Below, piece by piece: positions 33,928 through 43,323 of a stretch of 64,000 nt of DNA. The stretch covers positions 248,001 through 312,000 of the forward strand of contig NZ_BMLS01000004.1 of assembly GCF_014645355.1 (NCBI RefSeq). The letters are read 5' to 3'. Both the position numbers and the translations under genes were made by a program. The notes beneath the pieces were generated by a model. It did no database searches. It saw nothing but the letters and a program-made list of their open reading frames with translations, and was not told the DNA's origin. How positions within the stretch are numbered: position 1 is the first letter of the stretch; each line of letters begins with the position of its first letter. The stretch is from Bowmanella pacifica. Lineage in GTDB: Bacteria > Pseudomonadota > Gammaproteobacteria > Enterobacterales > Alteromonadaceae.

Positions 33928-34878
33928 TTACGCGCTGTGCTGCAACGAATAGGCTCTGGGTTGTGATACCTGTTGATAGAAACTGTCGATACGCAAACTT
34001 CGGGCGCTAATCTCAACATCCAAACTAGCCTGTCCATGACGAAACTCCGTGCCAGGGGACTCAAGCCCCACCGCTTCTGCTACCGGATCGGTTTCCTGCA
34101 AAGTACGTCGCGGTGGGCTCACACCACCACCCTCGACAATATCGCTAAGCTCCGCCGTTGAAGTAGCACTGTCTTGCTGCCCAGATTGCCCATCGGCCAC
34201 AGATTGCACCGCCTGCTGGGCATTCTGCGCCGAGTCTCGGGCAATCTCCTGCCGTGCTTCTGCAGCGCGCTGTTGCGCCTCAGATGCAACCCGTAAATCC
34301 TGAGGAGAAGGTTCCGCTGGCGCTAAGGCTGCCGCCCGGACTTGCTGCATCTTACGCAGCGTCTCATCGGGGGACTTACCTTCAGAAATATCAATACTGA
34401 CTTCGCCACCTACCGCATAACGCTTCCCATCAGGACCGGTTTCAAACTCATAACTGGGAGCGCCTGCATGTTGTCCGCCCACAGCAGCATGGGCCTGTTC
34501 ATGCGCCCTTACTTCTTGATCGCGCTGTTTTAGTTCCTGAATTTTCTTCTGTTCGCTAGCGCTTTCTTGCTGGTCCTGAGCATCCTGCTTACCTGCACTG
34601 GGATCCTCAGCATTATCCTTCTGCTGCCCCCCCTCTCCTTGCAATGCAGACTGCGGATTCAGACTGGGCTTTTCGTAGGTGACAGGTTGAGGCGCCTGGC
34701 CGGGTGTTTTAACACGATCAGACTCGGAACCTAATCCAGATTCCGCTGCCGAGTTTTCAGTATTGGTAAGCTGGGGAACGGTTTCTCTGGCTACATTGTC
34801 GCGACGCGCCGCCTCGGTATTCAGGTTGGCGGTATTCAGCGGGAAGGCTGTCAATGCGGGCGCAGCAATGTTCATCAT
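33928..34878 (-). CDS. Putative metalloprotease, SprA-related (CJM1_0395-type) family
   Basis: 316 aa, no signal peptide. The N-terminal half is disordered and rich in Gln, Glu, Ala and Asp. The conserved block (about residues 125-180) has HEQAHAAVGG, an HExxH zinc-binding motif, followed by GGEVSIDIS. This matches my recall of the SprA-related putative metalloprotease family of unknown role. The C-terminus is again low-complexity. It follows a small gene (gap 2 bp) with which it forms a unit. Two adjacent ATGs (34878, 34875) are both possible starts. Confidence 0.8.
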   Translation of the reverse strand: MMNIAAPALTAFPLNTANLNTEAARRDNVARETVPQLTNTENSAAESGLGSESDRVKTPGQAPQPVTYEKPSLNPQSALQGEGGQQKDNAEDPSAGKQDAQDQQESASEQKKIQELKQRDQEVRAHEQAHAAVGGQHAGAPSYEFETGPDGKRYAVGGEVSIDISEGKSPDETLRKMQQVRAAALAPAEPSPQDLRVASEAQQRAAEARQEIARDSAQNAQQAVQSVADGQSGQQDSATSTAELSDIVEGGGVSPPRRTLQETDPVAEAVGLESPGTEFRHGQASLDVEISARSLRIDSFYQQVSQPRAYSLQHSA

Positions 34879-34880
34879 AA

Positions 34881-35201
34881 TCAGGCTAACTCGTCGATTA
34901 AACGACCAACGGTGTCTTTAGCGACTTCTAACACTTTACCGTTAGCTTGCGCATTACGCAGGTTGAGGGTCAGTCCGACTAAATCATTAGTCATAGTATC
35001 GCCCCCAGAAGGCAAAAGCTTACTCTGCAAGCCAATTTGCTGCATGGCAGCATCAGCCAACACTTCCTGAGGATCGCGAAGCTGGGCCTGTTCTTGTGCC
35101 AAGCTGACAGAATGCTGAGTAATACCATCCGATGCACGCTGCAAACCGAGCGTACCCGACAGAATGGCCGAATTGATATTGCTATCGACATTCATCGACA
35201 T
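34881..35201 (-). CDS. Small protein of unknown function upstream of the SprA-like gene
   Basis: 106 aa, no signal peptide or TM helix. The pattern of small hydrophobics, MNVDSNINSAILSGTLGLQRA, and a helical C-terminus (VLEVAKDTVGRLIDELA) are reminiscent of short YjfB-type putative motility proteins, but I would not assign it. Start ATG 35201, with GGGGTAG upstream; Met 3 is an alternative. It is in operon with the putative metalloprotease and may be its partner or substrate. Confidence 0.7.
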   Translation of the reverse strand: MSMNVDSNINSAILSGTLGLQRASDGITQHSVSLAQEQAQLRDPQEVLADAAMQQIGLQSKLLPSGGDTMTNDLVGLTLNLRNAQANGKVLEVAKDTVGRLIDELA

Positions 35202-35276
35202 AAACTACCCCTATTACCTCGTGGATAATTATTAACCAATTTGGGCAAAAATAGAAGCCTTTCGCTCAATTCAGCT

Positions 35277-36062
35277 TTAAGCCATCAGGCACTTAGCCAA
35301 ATAATCTCTGATAGCATTGGCAAATTCATCAGCATGGGAAATAAAAGGCGCGTGCGAGGCAGCGGGAAACAGCATGGACGATGCCTTAGGTTGCAGGTGC
35401 TCAACCAACTCTAATGTCGCCTTGGGCACCAAACTGTCATTGCGACCGTAGATTCTCAAGGTTGGGCAACCGATAGTGCAAATTTTTTCACACAAATCTG
35501 CTTGTTCCAGAATCGCCAGACCGCTAGCTAAAGCCACTTTCGAAGGACTAGGGCGCTTGACCAGCAAGGTCTTCAGATTTTGTATGTCCGCTTTCGCTCG
35601 CTCACTGCCGAGCGCCTGAATAGCCAAAAAGCGCTCTATGGTTTTGTGCGGATCGGAGCGTAACTGCATGGCAAAGGCTTTAAGCACTTCGGCCTTTATG
35701 CCGGGCCACTGGTCAGTAGCCAGAAACTTGGGGGTGCTGGTCACACAGATTAAGGCTCGCACTAAAGCCGGATAGTTAAGAGCCAGTTGTTGAGCCACCA
35801 GCCCACCCAATGACCATCCCATTATTATCATTGGTTCCTTTAACTGTTGTGCAACCAGCGCGGTTAAGGCATCCAGATCATAGCTATCCGGTACAGACTG
35901 ATGATTATGGCCAAAGCCCGGCAAATCCATTAGCACAAACTGGAATGAACCCTGCAAACGCTCAATCAGCGGCTGCCACACCTCACTGTTTAATCCCCAA
36001 CCATGTAACAACAGAATTTTTGGACCGGTACCCACAACATCGGAATGTAACAGCAAAATCAT
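35277..36062 (-). CDS. bioH: Pimeloyl-ACP methyl ester carboxylesterase BioH
   Basis: Removes the methyl group from pimeloyl-ACP methyl ester, closing the BioC-BioH route to biotin. Alpha/beta hydrolase of 261 aa with LLLHGWGLNSEVW (oxyanion region), nucleophile Ser 84 in GWSLGG, acid in YGRNDSLVP and His in SHAPFISH. Matches E. coli BioH closely. It is divergent from comF with 29 bp between start codons, the same pairing as E. coli bioH/gntX. Confidence 0.95.
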   Translation of the reverse strand: MILLLHSDVVGTGPKILLLHGWGLNSEVWQPLIERLQGSFQFVLMDLPGFGHNHQSVPDSYDLDALTALVAQQLKEPMIIMGWSLGGLVAQQLALNYPALVRALICVTSTPKFLATDQWPGIKAEVLKAFAMQLRSDPHKTIERFLAIQALGSERAKADIQNLKTLLVKRPSPSKVALASGLAILEQADLCEKICTIGCPTLRIYGRNDSLVPKATLELVEHLQPKASSMLFPAASHAPFISHADEFANAIRDYLAKCLMA

Positions 36063-36091
36063 CTACTCTTTGCACAAAGGAGGTCAGTGTA

Positions 36092-36784
36092 ATGGCAAGA
36101 TGGCTAAAAACAATAGGATGCCGCGTTCCGCAGAGCTGCTTGCTGTGCCAACAAGCGGCTACAGCACTTATTTGTCAATATTGTCAGGCAGACCTCCCCG
36201 TATTGGCACTATCGCAATGTAATTACAACCTGCTTAACTGGCCCAAGATAAAGAGTGGACTGCATCAGGTCAGCTATGACAGGTTATTGGTCAGCGCAGA
36301 GTATAGCTGGCCCTGGGACAGGCTGCTGACCGCACTGAAGTTCAATCAACGTACCTTAAATGCCAAAGCGCTGGCTGAGCAGTTTTATCGGGTTGCACTC
36401 GTAAACGGCGCCAAGGTACCAGAGGTAATATTGCCTATGCCTTTGCACTTCAGACGCTACACAGAGCGTAAATACAATCAAGCGATAGAAATAGCCAAAC
36501 ATCTATCTTGCCTGAGCGGTATTGCCCTCGATACCCAGCTTTGTCGGCGTATCAAGGCAACGCAGGCGCAAAGCCGGCTTAGCGGCGCCAAACGACGCAC
36601 TAACCTGCAAGATGCTTTTAGCTTGTGCCATCAACCATGCTACGACCATGTCGCAATATTTGATGACATAGTAACCACAGGAAGCACAGTTAATAGCCTG
36701 TGTAAGGTGTTGAAAAAAGCGCGACCCAGCCTGCATATTGAGGTCTGGGCCATTGCCATTAGCCTGTCACCTGGCTCAAACTGA
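36092..36784 (+). CDS. ComF/GntX family phosphoribosyltransferase-like protein
   Basis: 230 aa from ATG 36092, which has a textbook AGGAGG 8-9 nt upstream; the frame is open further upstream but would run antisense through bioH. An N-terminal zinc finger (CLLCQQ and CQYC) is followed by a type I PRTase fold with the PRPP loop VAIFDDIVTTGST (about 186-198). ComF proteins act in natural DNA uptake; GntX in E. coli is needed for use of DNA as nutrient. Role here inferred only. Confidence 0.92.
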   Translation: MARWLKTIGCRVPQSCLLCQQAATALICQYCQADLPVLALSQCNYNLLNWPKIKSGLHQVSYDRLLVSAEYSWPWDRLLTALKFNQRTLNAKALAEQFYRVALVNGAKVPEVILPMPLHFRRYTERKYNQAIEIAKHLSCLSGIALDTQLCRRIKATQAQSRLSGAKRRTNLQDAFSLCHQPCYDHVAIFDDIVTTGSTVNSLCKVLKKARPSLHIEVWAIAISLSPGSN

Positions 36785-36789
36785 ACGCG

Positions 36790-39342
36790 CTACATTAGAG
36801 GAGATAAATATATCGCGTTACTCAGGAAGCGACTGGTTCCGTACCAATAACCACGGAAGGTCAGATTGTCCGTCGTGCCAATCACTATCCCCTTACCCAG
36901 TTTATTGGCCACCAGATTCGTTCGTCCCGACAGCAGCCTTTGCATCTCCTCGCTGGCATAGCCTGCCTGCAAGGCTTTAGCTTTGTATTTTGAAACGGTA
37001 ATAAAAGGCTTGTCAGCGGCCTGCATCACCATATTACTGTTACGCAGGAAGGCAACGTTGGCGTCAGAGTAACCAAATGCCAGGGGGTGACTCAGATCAA
37101 CCTGACCGGCAAATACCGCACCAGCGATGCGTTGTTTGCCCTGCAAGGCTTCCTGGTCGGAGAAGCTCAGCGTTTTAGTGTCAAACACATCCTGAATCTC
37201 TTTGTCAGAGACAAAACTGGCCTGTAACCACTCCTGCTGGGCGGCCAGCTTGGCGGCACTTTTCTGCGCAATCAATACCCCACCTTGCCGGATCCAGGCT
37301 TCAAGCTTATCCGTGAGCGCTTCGCTAAGTTTTCCATAGTTACCCTCAACCATCACAATATGGCTGTATGCTGCTAACTCAACACGATGCAAACGCTCCA
37401 GCTCAATGATGGAAGCAGGCAGACCGACATGCTGATCAAGATAATGCCAGACTTCACCAACTTCATATTGTGATGTGCCCTCTCCCCCAACTAGCAGGGT
37501 CTTGGGCGGATTCAGCATGGCCATTTGACGACTTCCCAGGTCACTGCCCTGCGCCGTCAGACCTGAGGTTACAGACCACACTCTAACACCCGCTTGGTGA
37601 CTGGCCTGTTCAATCAACCTTTGCCAGCCGTCAGGCTGAGCTAAGGCCCGGGGAATAATCACACTACCGGCCTCAAAAGCGATATCTCCCTGATTTGTGT
37701 TCGCCGTAAAAGCCCCACCGGCCACCTTGACTTTAAGTCCTTTGGCAAGCAAAGACTGCAGTAGTTTAGGCGCGTTCGAATCCTGCCAGGAGAACGCATA
37801 GGCATAAGCACCTGCGTCTAATTCAGAAGGCTGTGCAGTCAGGGTTGGCAAACTGTCACTCAAGGGTAATTTGCGCCATCTCCCTTTCTCCACTGCCACA
37901 AAGTCAATATCAAAGGCCAGCGGTAAGTTCCAGTTAGATACATCGTAGAACGTATTGTCATTAAAACTGGTCCGGGTTGAAAAAATGGACTTAATCAGAC
38001 GGTACTGCGGCTGGTCCAGGGGAACAAAGACGGTGTTGTCACTGGCATAATTACGCCCTTCCAGTTCCAGATCTTTGCTTAGGCCATGCATACGAATTTG
38101 ATGCTGACTTAAAATAGACAGCAACGCCTTAAAACGGCTTTTATCTTTTGCTTCACTGAGCAAATAGCCGGATACATCGTCTTTGGACGCCAACCTGGCG
38201 GTTTGTGCAGCAAATCCCCGCTGATAATCCTTCAGCTTTTGAGCATTAGCCAAGGCACCATCAAAGGTCGATATTGAGGTCGTTACCTGGTTTTGAATAG
38301 TCGCTGGGAAGGACAGCGGCCCGTGTATAGAGTCCTGTAAATGACCTCTGCTGCTGGCCTGTTCAAATAAGATGCCCACGCTCCCCATGGAATCGGGATA
38401 GGTTGAGCCCTTGCCGTAATAGAAGTCGTCAAAGTCTTCCTGTGTGTAGTACAGCTGTCCCGCCGCGTCTAAAGCAGATGCATGGAATTTCCCCAACTCA
38501 TGGGTCAGTTCAACATTCTCATCTGGCGTCCAGGGGTTTTTGCGGGTTGGGATACCCGGCTGAAAGAAGAAGGTACTATTGGTACCCATTTCATGAAAAT
38601 CCGTCAGTACATGGGGCCGCCACTGGTGAAACTGGCTTATTCTGGCACGTGATTCAGGGTGAGTAAGCAGTAACCAATCACGATTCAGATCGAACCAGTA
38701 ATGGTTAGTGCGCCCACTGGGCCAACCTTCCTTGTGTTCCCTATGATTAGGATCGGACACCAGATTCAACCCTTTGTGCATATTCGCCCACTGGGCAAAT
38801 CTGGACAGCCCGTCTGGATTTAAGGCCGGCTCCAACAGAATGACAGTGTCGTTAAGCAGTTTTTCGATCTTAGGGCCTTGAGCGGCAGCCAGGTAGTACG
38901 CAACCAACAGTCCGGCATTAGCACCCGAGGGCTCATTGCCGTGGACGCTATACCCCATCCAGAGCACCAAGGGTGAAGTAGCGTTTTTGTCACCGCCTAA
39001 AGATGCCAAATGCGTTTTACGCAGTGTCGACAAATCTTGCTGGTTCGCCGCCGAGCTAAAGGCCAAAAGCAAGATGGGGCGCTGCTCATGAGAGCGACCA
39101 ATTTCTTCAATAGACACTCTGGGGGAGCTTTCGGCTAACTGATACAGGTAGTGAACAATCTGATCATGTCGAACGTGCCAAGTGCCAACCGGATAACCAA
39201 GTACAGACTCAGGAGTAGGTACATTAGCATCATATTGAATATCGTTTGGGAGATAGTCCAAATCGCTGGCTACCTGCGCCATAGATACAGGCGAAACCAG
39301 CAACCACAGTGCCCACAGGCTTATTCTTTTCAACACATTCAT
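36790..39342 (-). CDS. Secreted M14-family zinc carboxypeptidase
   Basis: 850 aa with signal peptide (cleavage near VSMAQ). The M14 domain spans about residues 45-370: zinc ligands His 134 and Glu 137 in VHGNEPSG, probable third ligand His 250 in DFHEMG, and catalytic Glu in SVGILFEQAS. A long C-terminal part (about 480-800) contains a glutamine-amidotransferase-like region (LEAWIRQGGVLIAQKS), a pairing I know from large M14 proteins of Alteromonadales. It likely trims peptides outside the cytoplasm; export through the neighbouring T2SS is possible but not shown. Convergent with comF, 5 bp apart. Confidence 0.9.
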   Translation of the reverse strand: MNVLKRISLWALWLLVSPVSMAQVASDLDYLPNDIQYDANVPTPESVLGYPVGTWHVRHDQIVHYLYQLAESSPRVSIEEIGRSHEQRPILLLAFSSAANQQDLSTLRKTHLASLGGDKNATSPLVLWMGYSVHGNEPSGANAGLLVAYYLAAAQGPKIEKLLNDTVILLEPALNPDGLSRFAQWANMHKGLNLVSDPNHREHKEGWPSGRTNHYWFDLNRDWLLLTHPESRARISQFHQWRPHVLTDFHEMGTNSTFFFQPGIPTRKNPWTPDENVELTHELGKFHASALDAAGQLYYTQEDFDDFYYGKGSTYPDSMGSVGILFEQASSRGHLQDSIHGPLSFPATIQNQVTTSISTFDGALANAQKLKDYQRGFAAQTARLASKDDVSGYLLSEAKDKSRFKALLSILSQHQIRMHGLSKDLELEGRNYASDNTVFVPLDQPQYRLIKSIFSTRTSFNDNTFYDVSNWNLPLAFDIDFVAVEKGRWRKLPLSDSLPTLTAQPSELDAGAYAYAFSWQDSNAPKLLQSLLAKGLKVKVAGGAFTANTNQGDIAFEAGSVIIPRALAQPDGWQRLIEQASHQAGVRVWSVTSGLTAQGSDLGSRQMAMLNPPKTLLVGGEGTSQYEVGEVWHYLDQHVGLPASIIELERLHRVELAAYSHIVMVEGNYGKLSEALTDKLEAWIRQGGVLIAQKSAAKLAAQQEWLQASFVSDKEIQDVFDTKTLSFSDQEALQGKQRIAGAVFAGQVDLSHPLAFGYSDANVAFLRNSNMVMQAADKPFITVSKYKAKALQAGYASEEMQRLLSGRTNLVANKLGKGIVIGTTDNLTFRGYWYGTSRFLSNAIYLSPLM

Positions 39343-39480
39343 GTTTAGCCCCTTGATTTAGCTAACCTTTTCACACCAAGCTAACAGCTAAACAAGTGCG
39401 TTACCAGTTTCGTTAAAGCAAATACTAGGCGATTGGCCTCAGGCTGATTTTTTGCATTACACAGACGACAAAGAATTTCA

Positions 39481-39518
39481 TTACCCGAGTGTTTTACTCA
39501 AGTAATTTTTGCTATCAT
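39481..39518 (+). promoter_or_regulatory. nfuA promoter with IscR type 1-like operator
   Basis: TTACCCGAGT and ACTCAAGTAA form an imperfect inverted repeat (39481-39490, 39496-39505) with GTTTT between. It matches the IscR type 1 layout (YYGACT-R-www-Y-AGTCRR) except for one symmetric base change in each half. It covers the -35 region of an extended -10 promoter TGCTATCAT (39510-39518). Binding would repress nfuA when IscR carries its 2Fe-2S cluster. Confidence 0.6.
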
Positions 39519-39548
39519 AGCCCCCATATTGGCAGTCGAGAGAACCCG

Positions 39549-40124
39549 ATGATTCACATTTCCGAATCCGCACAGGCCCATTTTCGTAAACTCCTGGATA
39601 AACAGGAACCTGATACCAATATCAGAGTGTTTGTGGTCAACCCCGGCACGCCCACAGCCGAATGCGGGGTGTCTTATTGTCCACCGGATGCCGTGGAAAA
39701 CTCAGATATTTGCCTGGAGTTTGACGGTTTTGATGCGGTAGTAGATAAAGACAGCGCGCCTTTTCTCGAAGAAGCCGAAATTGATTTCGTTACCGATCAA
39801 ATGGGCTCGCAACTCACGCTTAAAGCTCCCAATGCCAAGGTTCGTCGTGTGGCCGATGATGCACCTCTGATTGAACGTGTAAACTACATGATTGATTCAG
39901 AAATCAACCCACAGTTAGCCAACCATGGCGGCAAAGTCGTACTGATCGAGATTACGCCCGCCGGTAAGGCCGTACTTCAGTTTGGTGGCGGTTGTAACGG
40001 TTGCTCTATGGTTGATGTAACGCTTAAGGAAGGGATTGAAAAGCAGATGCTGGCGCAATTTCCAGAATTGACAGGGGTTATGGATGCCACCGAACACCAG
40101 GCCGGCGAACACTCTTACTACTAA
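39549..40124 (+). CDS. nfuA: Fe-S biogenesis protein NfuA
   Basis: Delivers 4Fe-4S clusters to target enzymes, especially under oxidative stress or iron lack. 191 aa from ATG 39549, equal to E. coli NfuA and near-identical in blocks ([36 protein letters not shown]). N-terminal A-type-like domain, C-terminal Nfu domain with CNGC. An upstream extension of 20 codons has no homology. Followed by a strong terminator. Confidence 0.97.
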   Translation: MIHISESAQAHFRKLLDKQEPDTNIRVFVVNPGTPTAECGVSYCPPDAVENSDICLEFDGFDAVVDKDSAPFLEEAEIDFVTDQMGSQLTLKAPNAKVRRVADDAPLIERVNYMIDSEINPQLANHGGKVVLIEITPAGKAVLQFGGGCNGCSMVDVTLKEGIEKQMLAQFPELTGVMDATEHQAGEHSYY

Positions 40125-40151
40125 TAGTGTTGAGCCAAGCAAATATAGATT

Positions 40152-40176
40152 AAGCCCGTCACCTGACGGGCTTTTT
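40152..40176 (+). terminator. Rho-independent terminator of nfuA
   Basis: AAGCCCGTC (40152-40160) and GACGGGCTT (40165-40173), loop ACCT, then a T-run. It may also serve the convergent dinF. Confidence 0.92.
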
Positions 40177-40178
40177 GA

Positions 40179-41513
40179 TCACGCCAACAAGGTCTGCGCT
40201 CGCCACAAACGCCAGTACGCCCAGCCTAGCGTAATACCTCGCCCGGCCAAGAATGCCAGAAACGCTATCCAGAGGGCATGATTGCCAGCATCATACATCA
40301 GCCACCAAACGGGCAGAAACACGGCCAATGCACACAACAACATGCTGTTTCGCATCTCCCGCCCACGAGTTAATCCAATAAATACCCCATCAAGTAAGAA
40401 GCACCAATGCCCCACTATGGGAAGTAACCAGATGTACAACAGATAGCCTTCGGCCAGCGCAATCAGTGACGGCAGGTCGGTCAACAACCTTAAGATGGCG
40501 TGATCAAATAGCACAAATCCGAGACAATACAGCAACGCCAATAACATGGACCATGCGAGACCCCGGCAAACTTGCAGATGCAACAGGTCTTGGCGCTGTT
40601 TACCTTTCGCTTCCCCCACCAGCGCCTCCACCGCATAAGCAATGCCGTCGAGACCCAAAGCCGTTATCACAAAGAACTGCATTAACAGCGCATTTAACGC
40701 GACACTTTGGGCATCCAGCCGCGCTGCCTGGAAAACCATAAATGCCATGGTTAGTTGCAAGGCTAAATTTCGTAGCAGGATATCAAAATTCAATGCCAAT
40801 ACATGTCGGTATCCCTGCGCAGTAAACCACCCTACTATTGGCCGCACGCCTTTTATTCGCGACAACACAACAAGTAAGCCACTAATAAAAATACCGTATT
40901 CGGCAATCACGGTCGCGGTCGCCACACCGGATACGCCCATGTCCAGGCCCATAGCTAAGGCATAACTGAGTAAGGCATTGAATAAATTGGCCAGGATCTG
41001 AATAGTCATCACGGTTCGGGTCGCTTGCTGTCCTATCAGCCACCCCATGAGCAGCAAATTTGCCAGGGCTGCAGGCGCTCCCCACACCCGCACTTGCAGG
41101 TAATGATGGATGACTTCCGTGGTGGGCGTATCGGCATCGGCAAATAGCACCGCCGCCCACGTCAATGCATCCGTGCAAAGGATTAGTAACATACCAAACA
41201 GTACTGCCGGCAGTAACAATTGGTAAAAGACCCTGGCCGCCTCTGCGGTATTGGCCGCGCCCAGAGCCTGGGCACTTAGTCCCGTCGCCGACATACGTAA
41301 AAAGCCACATAGCCAGTAGATCTGTGTGATAACCATGCCAGCGACGGCGGTACCCGCCAGGTAATGTGTGGCGCCTAAATGACCGACAATGGCAGTGTCT
41401 ACCATTCCTAGCAGTGGATTGGTTACATTACTCAGGATCATTGGCAGGGATAAAACGACGATCCGACGGTTTTCAGCGGGGTTCAGCAATTGCTGAAAAA
41501 GTCCTGCAGACAA
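40179..41513 (-). CDS. dinF: MATE family efflux transporter DinF
   Basis: 444-aa polytopic protein with about 12 TM helices in two MATE repeats, close to DinF (LPMILSNVTNPLLGMVDTAIVGHLG). MATE proteins export cationic compounds using Na+ or H+ gradients. The start appears to be a TTG at 41513; no ATG exists before the first helix. In E. coli dinF is SOS-controlled by its neighbour lexA, but here lexA lies 10 kb away and no SOS box was seen upstream. Confidence 0.92.
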   Translation of the reverse strand: MSAGLFQQLLNPAENRRIVVLSLPMILSNVTNPLLGMVDTAIVGHLGATHYLAGTAVAGMVITQIYWLCGFLRMSATGLSAQALGAANTAEAARVFYQLLLPAVLFGMLLILCTDALTWAAVLFADADTPTTEVIHHYLQVRVWGAPAALANLLLMGWLIGQQATRTVMTIQILANLFNALLSYALAMGLDMGVSGVATATVIAEYGIFISGLLVVLSRIKGVRPIVGWFTAQGYRHVLALNFDILLRNLALQLTMAFMVFQAARLDAQSVALNALLMQFFVITALGLDGIAYAVEALVGEAKGKQRQDLLHLQVCRGLAWSMLLALLYCLGFVLFDHAILRLLTDLPSLIALAEGYLLYIWLLPIVGHWCFLLDGVFIGLTRGREMRNSMLLCALAVFLPVWWLMYDAGNHALWIAFLAFLAGRGITLGWAYWRLWRAQTLLA

Positions 41514-41555
41514 GTTAAGCTCAGCGCATTTAAGAAAGATGGAGCTTATGGTCTT

Positions 41556-42617
41556 ATGCCGCGTATAAAATTGCCAGCTTTGCTATCCCTGATATTGATG
41601 AGCCAAATCCTGCCAGCCTCCGAACTTACCCTGCAACATCACGGGGTGATTCTGCAGTATCACCATGTCAGTACAGACACTCCGGCTTCCACCTCGGTCA
41701 GTCCCGAACAGTTCACCGAACATATGCAGTATCTGGCTGAGCACCATAATGTCATCTCCCTTCAGGATATGCTGTATAAGTTAAGCCGCCATCAGGCACT
41801 TCCCGACAACGCCGTAGCTATTACCTTTGACGACGGCTTTACCAACATACTGGAAAACGCTCATCCCATTTTGCAGCGCCACGGTTTCAACTATACGGTA
41901 TTTATTAATCCGGCCCTTATCGGTAACGAAAGTCAGCAACTAAGCTGGCAACAAGTGAAGCAAATGCAAAAAGATGGGGTATGGTTTGCCAATCACACCA
42001 ACCACCATCAGCATCTGCTAAGTCGCGGTAATATGAGCAAGGCGCAGTGGTTAGCCAACTTGAAGCAAGAAATCCTCAGCGCGGAGGAAAAGTTGCAAAA
42101 AGAATTGGGCTACAGCCTGCGCTACCTGGCCTACCCCTATGGCGAATACAACAGTGATCTGCAGGCGTTAGTAAAAGAGCTGGGCTTTATCGGCCTTGGT
42201 CAGCAATCCGGTGCCGTGGCCCCATATAGTGATATGACCGCCCTACCTCGCTTCCCTGCGGCCGGTGTCTACGCCAACCTTAAGACACTGAAAGTTAAAC
42301 TCAGCAGCTTGGCTATGCCCAGTCTTTATGATCCGTTAAATCCGGAGTTGGCACTGGATAATCTGCAACCAACCTGGACCACAAAGATTGATACCAGTGA
42401 CATCCGTCCTACGCAGCTGGCTTGCTATTTTCAGGGTAAGAAGTTGGAGCCGGTTTGGGAAATGCAGGACGTATTTAGTCTAACAGTCCCGACCCCTTTG
42501 TCAGCTGGGCGTGCCAGAGTAAACTGCACAGCCCCCAGCAAGCAGGATCCGTCACGCTACTACTGGCATTCTCAGCCGTTTTTTGTCCCGACCAATGATG
42601 GTCGCTGGTTAGATTAG
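41556..42617 (+). CDS. Secreted polysaccharide deacetylase (NodB domain)
   Basis: 353 aa with signal peptide (MPRIKLPALLSLILMSQILPAS). The NodB domain (about residues 30-260) has motif 1 TFDDGF, motif 2 NHTNHHQH and motif 3 YPYGEY, which together give the metal-dependent deacetylase site. A C-terminal domain (about 270-353) of beta type follows, perhaps glycan-binding. ATG 41556 is chosen over an upstream in-frame TTG/ATG extension. It lies 42 bp from the divergent dinF start. Likely acts on envelope or exopolysaccharide. Confidence 0.88.
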   Translation: MPRIKLPALLSLILMSQILPASELTLQHHGVILQYHHVSTDTPASTSVSPEQFTEHMQYLAEHHNVISLQDMLYKLSRHQALPDNAVAITFDDGFTNILENAHPILQRHGFNYTVFINPALIGNESQQLSWQQVKQMQKDGVWFANHTNHHQHLLSRGNMSKAQWLANLKQEILSAEEKLQKELGYSLRYLAYPYGEYNSDLQALVKELGFIGLGQQSGAVAPYSDMTALPRFPAAGVYANLKTLKVKLSSLAMPSLYDPLNPELALDNLQPTWTTKIDTSDIRPTQLACYFQGKKLEPVWEMQDVFSLTVPTPLSAGRARVNCTAPSKQDPSRYYWHSQPFFVPTNDGRWLD

Positions 42618-42636
42618 TACGAAGTCTGACGAGAGG

Positions 42637-42669
42637 ATGAGGCTATATGAATTGTGCAGATAGCCTCAT
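42637..42669. terminator. Convergent hairpin between deacetylase and SCO genes
   Basis: ATGAGGCTAT (42637-42646) and ATAGCCTCAT (42660-42669) form a perfect 10-bp stem with a 13-nt loop, followed by TTTG. Confidence 0.7.
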
Positions 42670-42690
42670 TTGCTGAATCTCTGCCGTTGG

Positions 42691-43323
42691 CTAGTGACCA
42701 CCTGCTAAGATCAACGGCATATCCTGCAGAATATGCTCGGGGTTCACCACCGCCATGGCGCCTGGTGCCAGAACCGGCTTAAAACGCCCTATCACCTGCG
42801 CCTTGGTATTAATCAAGGTAATAGACGCACTATGATCCACCAAATAGTCGGGAGTGTCTGTACTGCCAGCGATGGCGTACATCATACCCAGACTGCGTAC
42901 GAAGGGAAAAAGCTCGGCATGTTCGGCGGTAGCAGCAATAAACTCCGGCTCAAAAAAATTCACATACTCGTTCAATCGTTCGGGGGTATCGCGGTTGGGA
43001 TCCACAGATAAAAATAACACCTGAATATCCGGTGAGATTGCCTTTAATTGCGGATAAATGCGTTTAAGCTCTGCCAGTGTGGTTGGGCAAATATCGGGAC
43101 AAAAGGTATAACCGGTAAAGGCCAATGTCCAATGCCCCATCAGTCTTTCCTTACCGAAACGCTGACCTTGTTGATCCAGTAATGAAAAATCTGGTACTTC
43201 CCGGGCCTGAGGATAAAGGCTGGCATGCTCTGGCATACCGGCAGGTTTAAGAGAAAGTGATAAATAAATGCCGCCAATCAGGGCCAGCAACAGCCCGAGT
43301 GCAATAATAACTTTCTGTTTCAT
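42691..43323 (-). CDS. SCO1/SenC copper chaperone for cytochrome oxidase
   Basis: 210 aa with one N-terminal TM anchor (about 5-25) and a periplasmic thioredoxin fold. The copper ligands are visible: CPDIC (CxxxC) in the [18 protein letters not shown] block and His in [11 protein letters not shown] proteins insert or reduce the CuA site of subunit II. It is the last gene of the minus-strand assembly operon SURF1-CxxxC protein-ctaA-ctaB-SCO and overlaps ctaB by 4 bp. Confidence 0.95.
   Translation of the reverse strand: MKQKVIIALGLLLALIGGIYLSLSLKPAGMPEHASLYPQAREVPDFSLLDQQGQRFGKERLMGHWTLAFTGYTFCPDICPTTLAELKRIYPQLKAISPDIQVLFLSVDPNRDTPERLNEYVNFFEPEFIAATAEHAELFPFVRSLGMMYAIAGSTDTPDYLVDHSASITLINTKAQVIGRFKPVLAPGAMAVVNPEHILQDMPLILAGGH

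Noticed and set aside
35810-36091. N-terminal extension of comF
   Set aside because: It is antisense to bioH, and ATG 36092 has a strong AGGAGG site and the expected start of the protein.
40179-41513. dinF as SOS-regulated
   Set aside because: In E. coli dinF is with lexA, but here it is 10 kb away and no CTGT-N8-ACAG box was seen at its start.
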